DNA of 57,465 nucleotides from JAAZAI01 sp050942875 (GTDB lineage: Bacteria; Verrucomicrobiota; Kiritimatiellia; RFP12; UBA3636): the NCBI GenBank assembly GCA_050942875.1, contig JBMNOD010000012.1, positions 1 through 57,465 on the forward strand, in the 5' to 3' direction. Below the pieces are notes generated by a model, which was given only the letters and a program-made list of their open reading frames with translations, ran no database searches and was not told the origin of the DNA. How positions within the stretch are numbered: position 1 is the stretch's first letter; every line of letters starts with the position of its first letter. The translations under genes and the position numbers were made by a program. Shown piece after piece: positions 16,652 to 23,590 of this stretch.

Positions 16652-17556
16652 GCGTCGATTCTGGTGATGCTCATTTTCAGCGGGTCGGTCGTGCCCAATC
16701 CCAGTTTTTCACCGAGGGCGAGGTACGGCACGTTCTCCTTTGAATACTCCATGATTTTCGCTCCCAGGAAATCGACGGCCACGATGTCCCGCGACAGGAG
16801 CATGTACTTCCTTTCCACGACATCGGAAAGGCCGACGCCCCGCGGGCCGTTGGAGACCATGACCCGGTAGGCGTCGATGACGTTCAAGTCGGGCTTCCGG
16901 TACAAAATGGCGTCGGCGATGCACTGGGGGAGGTTGTTCCGGTGCATGAAGCCTCGATCCCACACCACGCCCATCCAGTTTTTCATGGCGGCCGTCATTT
17001 TCGCTCCGCCATGGTTTTTCAGTATCGGCACGTTGATGACGACATCGGCGGCGAGAAGCGCCTTGTGGACGAGCGCCTTTTTCATGCTGACCGCCCCCTC
17101 GGCCGTCCGCGCCTCGTAGTCTCCCTCGTTGCTTGCGGAAACCACTTTTGCCCCGGCTTCCGTGGCCGCCGCCTCGATGCCGCTGTTTTTGTAGCAGCCC
17201 CTCCATTCGTTGCAGGTGTGGTCGAACACGGTCACTTCCGCGGCGCCGGCGGCGAGCGCCTGGCGCACGATTTCCGCGACAAGCTCGGGGGAGGTGTTCG
17301 CGCCGTACTCCGGCGTCCTGTCCCATCCGATGTTGGGCTTGACCACGACGGTCTGGCCGGGCTTGACGAAGGCCTTCATGCCGCCGAGGGCTTCGATGCC
17401 TTTGCGGAACATGGCGACGGGCTCCCCGTTGCGGACCGCAACGACGGTGGATAGTCCCGAATCGGCGGCGGCCGCCGTCTGCGCGCCGACTTTAAGGTTG
17501 ATGGCCGTCGCGGCCGTCACGACCGTCGCCGTCTTGATGAATTCTCGTCTGTCCAT
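16648..17556 (-). CDS. DUF362 protein with a Tat signal peptide
   Basis: This 302-residue protein begins with DRREFIKTATVVTAATAINL, a clear twin-arginine signal (R3, R4), so it should be exported folded by the Tat system encoded two genes downstream. The mature part is a DUF362 domain (VVVKPNIGWDRTPE, AAEVTVFDHTCNEW, INVPILKNHGGAKMTAAMKNWMG). DUF362 domains are often found with 4Fe-4S ferredoxins and are thought to act in iron-sulfur redox proteins. GAGGG lies 7 bases before the ATG. Its stop overlaps the polyferredoxin start by 4 bases, so the two probably form a complex. Confidence 0.87.
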   Translation of the reverse strand: MDRREFIKTATVVTAATAINLKVGAQTAAAADSGLSTVVAVRNGEPVAMFRKGIEALGGMKAFVKPGQTVVVKPNIGWDRTPEYGANTSPELVAEIVRQALAAGAAEVTVFDHTCNEWRGCYKNSGIEAAATEAGAKVVSASNEGDYEARTAEGAVSMKKALVHKALLAADVVINVPILKNHGGAKMTAAMKNWMGVVWDRGFMHRNNLPQCIADAILYRKPDLNVIDAYRVMVSNGPRGVGLSDVVERKYMLLSRDIVAVDFLGAKIMEYSKENVPYLALGEKLGLGTTDPLKMSITRIDA

Positions 17557-17803
17557 GTGTTGGCCCTCAATTTGCGTTGAAATATCAAGGAATGTTTCTT
17601 CAGAAGAACCTTTCTTCAGTGCATGGCTTACAGTATAGCAATTGCAACGAGGGTAAATAAAGGGAAAACCGGCAATCGGTCAGTCGCCGGGGAGTGGGTC
17701 TCGGAACGCTTGCCGCCCAGCCTCGAACCAGCCCCGACGCCTACCCGATTGAGTCGCTAGTCGCCAGGGGCTGGTCGCTAGTTTCTCTTTTTGTGGGTTT
17801 TTA

Positions 17804-17815
17804 GGGACAGACCCC
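17804..17815. repeat. GGGACAGACCCC core repeat (solo copy)
   Basis: Another copy of the window's commonest repeat core, in the intergenic region between the DUF362 gene and tRNA-Thr. It is preceded by TGTGGGTTTTTA and followed by AAAACGCTGT. Confidence 0.75.
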
Positions 17816-17833
17816 AAAACGCTGTTGTCTCGT

Positions 17834-17859
17834 CTTCCTGTCGATTTTTCGACAGGAAG
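17834..17859. repeat. Perfect 11-bp hairpin
   Basis: CTTCCTGTCGA and TCGACAGGAAG form a perfect stem with a TTTT loop. There is no T-run on either side and no gene ends nearby, so it is more likely a repeat element or recombination site than a terminator. Confidence 0.6.
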
Positions 17860-17980
17860 GAGGCGGGCGGTGCGGCAGGCTCGCGAGGTTCATTGGGCGC
17901 GGAGGCGGGGCGAGTGCGGAGCCTCGCGTTCCCAGGCGGGGCGCGCCACGCCGAAGCGCGGGCGAGGGGGCAGAGGTGGC

Positions 17981-18020
17981 GGATTGGACGGGCACTCGGT
18001 GCCCGCCCACGGGAGAGGCG
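17981..18020. repeat. REP-like element with GGGCAC-TCG-GTGCCC hairpin
   Basis: The sequence GGATTGGACGGGCACTCG continues GTGCCCGCCCACGGGAG. Two close relatives occur at 50631-50672 and 52074-52114, with ATG in the hairpin loop. The conserved part is a 6-bp stem followed by CC(C/A)ACGGGAGA(G/A)GCG, as expected for REP elements mobilised by RAYT enzymes. Confidence 0.7.
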
Positions 18021-18252
18021 CACAAGGTTCGTGGCGGCGACACGCGGCGGGGACGCCGCGTCCGCTGCGCTGCGCGAAATCGATGATCCGGCTGATCGGA
18101 CTGATCCGGCCGATCCAATCCCACGTCCGCTTCTCTCGGCAAAGTTTGCGGCAAGGTTCGCGACAAAGGTTGCGACAAAGCCGCCTGAACCCCGGGCTTC
18201 CGGCTCCCTTGGCGGGCGGCGACGATTGAAGCACGCCGCAAAATTTTTTGGG

Positions 18253-18281
18253 TTGACTCTTTTGGCGCAATATGGGAAACT
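18253..18281 (+). promoter_or_regulatory. Putative promoter of the tRNA-Thr/tuf unit
   Basis: TTGACT (18253-18258) matches five of six -35 positions. With a 17-base spacer, GAAACT (18276-18281) is only a weak -10. It lies 135 bases upstream of tRNA-Thr. Confidence 0.35.
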
Positions 18282-18415
18282 GAACCACTTGTTTCACCTG
18301 CATTCGAGGCGGGCGGGTCACATGGTACGGGCCTGTTCTTTAAAAGTTTCCGCGCGTTGCGTTTTCGAAAGGGAATTGCATGGCGGTCTTTTTTGCCGAC
18401 AAAGCAGTGCAACAG

Positions 18416-18491
<76 letters not shown>

Positions 18492-18551
18492 TCCAATGAA
18501 CCCGAAGAAGTACCTCAACCCCAAACAACCCCAAAAGTCAAGGTTTTCGCA

Positions 18552-19760
18552 ATGGCAAAAGAATCCTTTACTCGTGACAAGCCTCATGTCAACGTCGGTA
18601 CCATCGGTCACGTCGACCACGGCAAGACGACACTGACTGCGGCGATCACCCGTGTCCAGTCCCTGAAGGGCCTGGCGAACTACATCGCCTACGATACGGT
18701 GGCGAAGGCCTCGGAATCCGCCGGTCGTCGCGACGCGACGAAGATCCTCACGATCGCCACCTCGCACGTCGAATACAACACCGACAATCGCCACTACGCG
18801 CACGTCGACTGCCCGGGTCATGCCGACTTCGTCAAGAACATGATCGTCGGCGCAGCTCAGATGGACGGCGCGATCCTCGTGGTTTCCGCGGCTGACGGCC
18901 CGATGCCCCAGACGAAGGAGCACGTGCTTCTCGCTCGTCAGGTCGGCGTTCCCCGCATCGTCGTGTTCCTGAACAAGGTCGACCTCGTCGACGACCCCGA
19001 GCTGCTTGAGCTCGTCGAGATGGAAGTCCGCGAGCTGCTCAGCAAGTACGATTTCGACGGCGACAACGCCCCGATCGTCCGCGGCAACGCCCTTGCCGCC
19101 ACGAAGGCGGAGAGCGTGGACGATCCGGCTTGCGAGTGCATCACCAATCTGATGGACGCGCTTGACACCTACGTTCCCGAGCCGGCGCGCGCAGTTGATC
19201 TGCCTTTCCTGATGCCGATCGAGGACGTGTTCTCGATCGAAGGCCGTGGCACGGTCGTCACCGGTCGCGTGGATCGCGGCATCGTGAAGGTTGGCGACGA
19301 AGTGTCGATCATCGGCATTCGCGACACGACGAAGACGACCGTCACGGGCGTCGAAATGTTCCGCAAGCTTCTCGACCAGGGCCAGGCCGGCGACAACATC
19401 GGCTGCCTGCTCCGCGGCACGAAGAAGGAAGACGTCGAGCGCGGCCAGGTTCTCGCGAAGCCCGGTTCGATCACTCCGCACACGGAGTTCGAGGCCGAGG
19501 TGTACGTCCTTTCGAAGGAGGAGGGCGGCCGTCATACGCCGTTCTTCCCGGGCTACCGCCCGCAGTTCTACATCCGGACGACCGACGTCACCGGCGACAT
19601 CACGCTGCCCGAGGGCGTTGAGATGGTCATGCCCGGCGACCACGTCAACATGACCGTGAAGCTGATCGCCCCGGTCGCTCTTGAAGAGAAGATGCGTTTT
19701 GCGATCCGCGAAGGCGGCCGCACGGTGGGCGCTGGAACGGTTTCCAAGATCATCGGTTGA
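18552..19760 (+). CDS. tuf: Elongation factor Tu with unusual switch I
   Basis: This 402-residue GTPase delivers aminoacyl-tRNA to the ribosome. The P-loop GHVDHGKT (19-26), DCPGH and NKVD motifs are intact, and domains 2 and 3 are standard (VFSIEGRGTVVTGRV, PHTEFEAEVYVLSKEEGGRHTPFF, KIIG end). The switch I region is not standard. The usual RGITINTSHVEY reads KILTIATSHVEY (K64-I65-L66-T67), preceded by KASESAGRRDAT, with about five more residues than E. coli EF-Tu. The Mg-binding threonine is kept. The ATG lies about 60 bases after tRNA-Thr. I see no recognisable Shine-Dalgarno site. Confidence 0.97.
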   Translation: MAKESFTRDKPHVNVGTIGHVDHGKTTLTAAITRVQSLKGLANYIAYDTVAKASESAGRRDATKILTIATSHVEYNTDNRHYAHVDCPGHADFVKNMIVGAAQMDGAILVVSAADGPMPQTKEHVLLARQVGVPRIVVFLNKVDLVDDPELLELVEMEVRELLSKYDFDGDNAPIVRGNALAATKAESVDDPACECITNLMDALDTYVPEPARAVDLPFLMPIEDVFSIEGRGTVVTGRVDRGIVKVGDEVSIIGIRDTTKTTVTGVEMFRKLLDQGQAGDNIGCLLRGTKKEDVERGQVLAKPGSITPHTEFEAEVYVLSKEEGGRHTPFFPGYRPQFYIRTTDVTGDITLPEGVEMVMPGDHVNMTVKLIAPVALEEKMRFAIREGGRTVGAGTVSKIIG

Positions 19761-19772
19761 TCTCGATGGCCG

Positions 19773-19812
19773 CCGACGAGCCTGGGGGTGAAATCCTCGC
19801 TCGGCTCGTCGG
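19773..19812 (+). other. Hairpin downstream of tuf
   Basis: CCGACGAGCC and GGCTCGTCGG form a perfect 10-bp stem with a 20-nt loop, 12 bases after the tuf stop. There is no U-run, so it may stabilise the 3' end or cause a pause rather than terminate. Confidence 0.5.
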
Positions 19813-19879
19813 GCGGACTCAGGCGGGGGCGGTTCCGAAGGGGCCGCCCCGCGCCGTCGATAGTTCTCCGCAGGGGGAT

Positions 19880-19898
19880 GAGCGTCGCTCGTTTTTTT
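19880..19898 (+). terminator. Weak terminator candidate after tuf
   Basis: GAGC-GTC-GCTC followed by G and seven T. The stem is only 4 bp but the T-run is good. It sits between tuf and a promoter-like sequence for rpmG. Confidence 0.4.
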
Positions 19899-19901
19899 CC
19901 C

Positions 19902-19929
19902 TTGCGCTGGCTCTATCGGTTGTGATAAC
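19902..19929 (+). promoter_or_regulatory. Putative promoter of rpmG-tRNA-Trp-secE-nusG
   Basis: TTGCGC (19902-19907), a 16-base spacer and GATAAC (19924-19929) lie 40 bases upstream of rpmG and just after the terminator candidate. The match is moderate. Confidence 0.35.
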
Positions 19930-19968
19930 ATTCTCTTCCTTTTTGACCTGTAGTGGAGTTTAGCAGCC

Positions 19969-20121
19969 ATGCCCCGAGACCTCGCAATTCTGGAATGCAC
20001 GGAGTGCAAGCGTCGTAATTACACGACGTCGCGCAATAAGCGGACGATGCCGTCCCGGCTTGAGATCAAGAAATTCTGTCCGACCGAACGCAAGCGCACC
20101 ATTCACAAGGAAACGAAGTAG
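19969..20121 (+). CDS. rpmG: 50S ribosomal protein L33
   Basis: This 50-residue basic protein shows the L33 pattern: LAILECTECKRRNYTTSRNKR, then LEIKKFCPTERKRTIHKETK at the end. The CxxC at C10/C13 and C37 belong to the zinc-ribbon form; the fourth ligand position holds E40, so zinc binding may be incomplete. GTGGAG lies about 10 bases before the ATG. It is placed directly before tRNA-Trp, secE and nusG, the standard bacterial order. Confidence 0.96.
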   Translation: MPRDLAILECTECKRRNYTTSRNKRTMPSRLEIKKFCPTERKRTIHKETK

Positions 20122-20131
20122 TTTTTTTAAT

Positions 20132-20207
20132 ACGTCGGTAGTTCAATTGGTAGAGCGGCGGTCTCCAAAACCGCAAGTTGCAGGTTCGATTCCTGCCCGA
20201 CGTGCCA
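20132..20207 (+). tRNA. tRNA-Trp (CCA anticodon)
   Basis: Acceptor ACGTCGG pairs with CCGACGT, followed by discriminator G and encoded CCA. The anticodon stem GCGGT/ACCGC encloses CTCCAAA (anticodon CCA). T arm GCAGG/CCTGC with TTCGATT. It lies 10 bases after rpmG and 76 before secE. Confidence 0.97.
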
Positions 20208-20283
20208 GTTTCAAAGGCGCGATCAGCGGCGCGGCCTTCAAGGTCGGCGGCCGGAAGGCGTTTTCAATGAGGAGAGAGTACAC

Positions 20284-20496
20284 ATGAGCAAGATTGCGGA
20301 GGGGGCAAAGGGACTGGGCCAGTTCCTTCGGGAATGTCGGCTTGAGTTCGACAAGATCGTCTGGCCGAAGCGCAAGGAGCTGATCGAGTCCACGTGGGTC
20401 GTTGGCGCTGTGATTTTGCTGCTGAGTCTCTTCGTGTTTGTCTGCGACCAGCTTCTGACGTTGTTCCTCAAGTTGCTGGTTGGTCTGAGTGCTTGA
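20284..20496 (+). CDS. secE: Preprotein translocase subunit SecE
   Basis: This 70-residue protein has the minimal SecE layout: an amphipathic helix and the conserved EFDKIVWPKRKELIEST segment, then a single transmembrane helix (VVGAVILLLSLFVFVCDQLLTLFL). It clamps SecY in the Sec translocon. GAGGAGAG lies about 9 bases upstream of the ATG. nusG follows within 31 bases. Confidence 0.95.
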   Translation: MSKIAEGAKGLGQFLRECRLEFDKIVWPKRKELIESTWVVGAVILLLSLFVFVCDQLLTLFLKLLVGLSA

Positions 20497-20527
20497 GGAT
20501 GGGCAGCAGGAATTTGTGGAGTCCTAC

Positions 20528-21112
20528 ATGAAACTGGGATGGTTTGTCCTTCAAACGCTGACCGGGCAGGAGCAGAAAGTTCAGAAGCTGCTCGAGGCAA
20601 GGTCGAAGGAGCTCGGTCTTGACACGAGCATTGGCGAGATTCTGATGCCGACGGAGCGCGTGACGTCGGTGAAGATGGGCAAGAAGAAGACGGTGGTGAA
20701 GAAGCTCTTTCCGGGCTACCTCTTCATCCAGGCCGCCGTCTACCGGGACGACGGCAAGACGCGCAACGAGCCCGTGTGGTCCTTCATCAAGGGGACGCAG
20801 GGCGTGATTGGTTTTCTGGGGGGCGAGCCCCCTCGGGAGATGCCGCCGGACGAAGTCGAGGCCATTCGTGGCCAGGCCTCTGGCATCCAAGAGAAGCCGA
20901 AGCCGAAGGTTGACTTCGAGCCCGGCGAAATGGTTCGGATCACCGATGGCCCGTTCATGAACAGTTCGGGCATCGTGCAGTCCATCGACCACGACCATGG
21001 CCGGCTCACCGTGATGGTGACGATCTTCGGCGGCGAGACGCCGGTGGATCTTGAATACTGGCAGGTTGAACGCGAGGTGCCGGCAACGTCGGAGCCTCAA
21101 GGTGCAAAATGA
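20528..21112 (+). CDS. nusG: Transcription termination/antitermination protein NusG
   Basis: This 194-residue protein has an NGN domain (GWFVLQTLTGQEQKVQKLLEARS, then KKLFPGYLFIQAAV and WSFIKGTQGVIGFLGG) and a C-terminal KOW domain (FEPGEMVRITDGPFMNSSGIVQSID). It binds the RNA polymerase clamp and couples to Rho or ribosomal S10. The start MKLGWF has GTGGAG 6 bases upstream; a GTG at 20489 would overlap secE and is less likely. Confidence 0.96.
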   Translation: MKLGWFVLQTLTGQEQKVQKLLEARSKELGLDTSIGEILMPTERVTSVKMGKKKTVVKKLFPGYLFIQAAVYRDDGKTRNEPVWSFIKGTQGVIGFLGGEPPREMPPDEVEAIRGQASGIQEKPKPKVDFEPGEMVRITDGPFMNSSGIVQSIDHDHGRLTVMVTIFGGETPVDLEYWQVEREVPATSEPQGAK

Positions 21113-21169
21113 GTGTTCGCATGAACCGGTAGGGTACTCCGGGAGAACAGCAAAAGCAAGGAAACAACA

Positions 21170-21595
21170 ATGGCAAAGAAAGTAACAGGCATCGTGCGTT
21201 TGCAGGTGCCGGCAGGCGCGGCGAACCCGGCGCCGCCCATCGGGCCGGCGCTCGGCGCGCAGGGCGTCAACATCATGATGTTCTGCAAGGAGTTCAACGC
21301 GGCGACGCAGGCCCAGGCGGGGTTGATCATCCCCGTCGTGATCACGGTCTACGCGGATCGTTCCTTCTCCTTCATCCTCAAGACGCCGCCTGCGGCCGTC
21401 CTGCTCAAGAAGGCGGCGGGCCTCGCGAAGGGTTCCGGCACGCCGAACAAGGAGAAGGTCGGCAAGGTGACGAAGGCGCAGGTCCTCGAGATCGCCCGCA
21501 CCAAGATGAAGGATCTGAACGCCACGGACGAAGCGGCCGCGGCGCGCATGGTCGAAGGCACCGCCCGCAGCATGGGCATCATCGTCGAAGGCTGA
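21170..21595 (+). CDS. rplK: 50S ribosomal protein L11
   Basis: This 141-residue protein matches L11 over its full length: VTGIVRLQVPAGAANPAPPIGPALG at the N-terminus, MMFCKEFNAATQ, and the rRNA-binding C-terminal domain (FILKTPPAAVLLKKAAG, then MVEGTARSMGIIVEG). It builds the GTPase-associated stalk base with L10 and L12. AAGGAAAC precedes the ATG. It is the first gene of the rplKAJL-rpoBC cluster. Confidence 0.98.
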   Translation: MAKKVTGIVRLQVPAGAANPAPPIGPALGAQGVNIMMFCKEFNAATQAQAGLIIPVVITVYADRSFSFILKTPPAAVLLKKAAGLAKGSGTPNKEKVGKVTKAQVLEIARTKMKDLNATDEAAAARMVEGTARSMGIIVEG

Positions 21596-21609
21596 GGAGG
21601 CGGACAACC

Positions 21610-22293
21610 ATGGCAAAGCACGGAAAGAAATACTCGGACGTTGCGAAGCTGGCCCCGACCGAGGCCGTTTCGCTCGAAGACGCAGTTGCATTCATCAAGG
21701 CGCACCCGATGGCCAAGTTCGACGAGTCGGTCGAGATCGGCATGCGGATGGGTTGCGACCCCCGCAAGTCGGACCAGATGGTGCGTGGCACGGTGAGCCT
21801 TCCCCACGGGACGGGCAAGCATGTGCGCATCGCGGTGTTCGCCGGCGGCGCGGCCGCCGACGCGGCGCGCGAGGCGGGCGCCGACTTCGTCGGCAACGAG
21901 GATCTCGTCGAGAAGATCCGCGAAGGCTGGATGGATTTCGACGTGGCGATCGCGACGCCCGAGGCGATGCAGAACGTCCGCAAGCTGGCCCGCCAGCTCG
22001 GCCCCCGCGGCCTGATGCCGAACCCGAAGACCGGGACGGTGACGGACGACACGGCCGCGGCCGTGAAGGCGCAGCAGGCCGGCAGGGTGGAGTTCCGCAT
22101 GGACCGCCAGGGCAACATCTGCCTGCTCGTCGGCAAGCTCAGCTTCCCCGCCGAAAACCTGGTGGACAACATCAACACCGTTTTGGGCGCCGTCCGCGCC
22201 GAGCGTCCTGCCGCGGCGAAGGGCGCCTACATCCGCAAGGTGACGGTGAGCTCGACCATGGGCGTCCCCGTCAAGATCGCCATCAAGGAGTGA
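21610..22293 (+). CDS. rplA: 50S ribosomal protein L1
   Basis: This 227-residue protein has the L1 signature: SLEDAVAFIKAHPMAKFDESVEI, MVRGTVSLPHGTGK, GPRGLMPNPKTGTVT and KGAYIRKVTVSSTMGVPV. L1 binds 23S rRNA at the mobile E-site stalk and commonly represses its own operon by binding the leader mRNA. GAGGAGG lies just upstream of the ATG, 14 bases after rplK. Confidence 0.98.
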   Translation: MAKHGKKYSDVAKLAPTEAVSLEDAVAFIKAHPMAKFDESVEIGMRMGCDPRKSDQMVRGTVSLPHGTGKHVRIAVFAGGAAADAAREAGADFVGNEDLVEKIREGWMDFDVAIATPEAMQNVRKLARQLGPRGLMPNPKTGTVTDDTAAAVKAQQAGRVEFRMDRQGNICLLVGKLSFPAENLVDNINTVLGAVRAERPAAAKGAYIRKVTVSSTMGVPVKIAIKE

Positions 22294-22307
22294 GGAGGGA
22301 ATTGGAC

Positions 22308-22850
22308 ATGAAAGCAACGGCACATTCCAGACGGCCCGAGAAGGTCTCGGCACTGAAGGAGATCACCGAACTCGTCGCCAAGTCGGACTATTGTTTTATC
22401 CTCAACTACGGCAGCCTGACGGTCTCGGCGTTCGCCGAGCTCCGCCGGGATCTGGCCAAGGTGGGCGCGGCGGTCAAGGTCGTCAAGAACGCCTACCTCC
22501 AGCGCGCTGTCGACGCGAAGGGCTGGGCTGGCCTCCAGGCCGTCCTCGTCGGCCCCACCGCGCTCGTGACGGGCGTCGGCGACCCGGCCGAAGTGGCCAA
22601 GGCCCTCGTGGCGTTTCTCAAGAAGAACGACAAGGCGACCGTCAAGGGCGGCCAGCTCGAGGCCACGACGCTGACGGCGGACGAGGTGGACCGGCTCTCC
22701 GAGCTGCCCTCGAAGGACGCCATGCGCGGCATGCTCCTGGGCACGATGATGGCTCCTGCGACGGGCCTTGTGCGCGTGTTGGTCGCCCCGTTGACGGGCG
22801 TCCTCTACGTGTTGAAGGCCAAGGAAGAAAAAGACGGTTCCGCGGCATAG
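22308..22850 (+). CDS. rplJ: 50S ribosomal protein L10
   Basis: This 180-residue protein matches L10: FILNYGSLTVSAFAELRRDLAKVGAAVKVVKNAYLQRAV, then VGPTALVTGVGDPAEVAKAL, and a C-terminal helix that binds L12 dimers (MMAPATGLVRVLVAPLTGVLYVLKAK). GAGGAGGG precedes the ATG, 14 bases after rplA. A strong hairpin separates it from rplL. Confidence 0.96.
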   Translation: MKATAHSRRPEKVSALKEITELVAKSDYCFILNYGSLTVSAFAELRRDLAKVGAAVKVVKNAYLQRAVDAKGWAGLQAVLVGPTALVTGVGDPAEVAKALVAFLKKNDKATVKGGQLEATTLTADEVDRLSELPSKDAMRGMLLGTMMAPATGLVRVLVAPLTGVLYVLKAKEEKDGSAA

Positions 22851-22868
22851 ACCGTGTCGTAAAACCAA

Positions 22869-22909
22869 GGGCGGCCTGACGCGGCGGGTGCCGCGAGCCC
22901 GGGCCGCCC
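22869..22909 (+). promoter_or_regulatory. Nested hairpin between rplJ and rplL
   Basis: GGGCGGCC pairs with GGCCGCCC and encloses a second stem GCGGC/GCCGC with a 4-nt loop. There is no U-run. It lies 18 bases after rplJ. A role in attenuation, RNase processing or raised rplL translation (L12 is needed in several copies per ribosome) is inference. Confidence 0.5.
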
Positions 22910-22967
22910 GGATTCCACGCGCGAATCGACGCGCGAGGTTACACAACCCAAAGAAAAGAGACTAGCA

Positions 22968-23336
22968 ATGACCCAAGAAGAAGTTGTTGAATATCTGAGC
23001 GGACTTTCCGTTCTCGAAATCGCCAACCTGGTGAAGACCCTCGAAGAGAAGTGGGGCGTTTCCGCCGCCGCTCCGGTCGCCGCCGCCGCCCCCGCTGCCG
23101 CTGCCGCCGCCCCTGTCGAGGAAAAGACCGAGTTCGACGTCAAGCTCGCCGAAGTTCCGGCCGACAAGAAGATCGCCATCATCAAGGAAGTGCGTGCCGC
23201 CACCGGTCTCGGCCTTGCCGAGTCGAAGAAGCTCGTCGAGGATCTCGGCGTCGTCAAGACCGGCATTGGCAAGGCAGAAGCCGACGAGCTCAAGAAGACG
23301 CTCGAGGCCGCCGGCGCCAAGGTCGAGGTCAAATAG
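22968..23336 (+). CDS. rplL: 50S ribosomal protein L7/L12
   Basis: This 122-residue acidic protein has the N-terminal dimerisation helices (EEVVEYLSGLSVLEIANLVKTLEEKWG), an Ala/Pro-rich hinge (AAAPVAAAAPAAAAAAP) and the C-terminal factor-binding domain (EEKTEFDVKLAE, AAT-GLGLAESKKLVED, GAKVEVK). It recruits translation GTPases such as EF-Tu. AAAGAAAAGAG precedes the ATG. Confidence 0.97.
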   Translation: MTQEEVVEYLSGLSVLEIANLVKTLEEKWGVSAAAPVAAAAPAAAAAAPVEEKTEFDVKLAEVPADKKIAIIKEVRAATGLGLAESKKLVEDLGVVKTGIGKAEADELKKTLEAAGAKVEVK

Positions 23337-23590
23337 CGTTCCAGAGCGGCTCGCCGCCCGCGTTGCCTTTCGGCGCGCGGGGGGCGGGGTCGCAACGAAT
23401 TTCGAGGCGGGCTTCGGCCCGCCGTTCTTGCTTTCCATTTCCGCGGATTCCGTCGATTTTGCGACTCGCTTGAAACTGGAGGGCGCAGAGGCAAAGGCGT
23501 ATGGGCGCTTCAGCATCGCCACGCCAGAGAATTTAGAGGGATGGGCACCCCGCATCCCGGTTTTTAGCAACCTTCATGTCGAGGTAACCG

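Larger units (their letters stand above)
17557..18415. other. Intergenic region with several repeats
   Basis: I see no convincing gene in these 859 bases. They hold a GGGACAGACCCC core (17804-17815), a perfect 11-bp hairpin (17834-17859), a GGGCAC/GTGCCC REP-like element (17981-18020), a run of GATCCGGCTGATCGGACTGATCC-like degenerate repeats (about 18072-18120), and GACAAAGGTTGCGACAAAG-type repeats (about 18140-18185) that recur at 32960-32990. The last 160 bases carry the promoter and leader of the tRNA-Thr/tuf unit. Confidence 0.6.
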
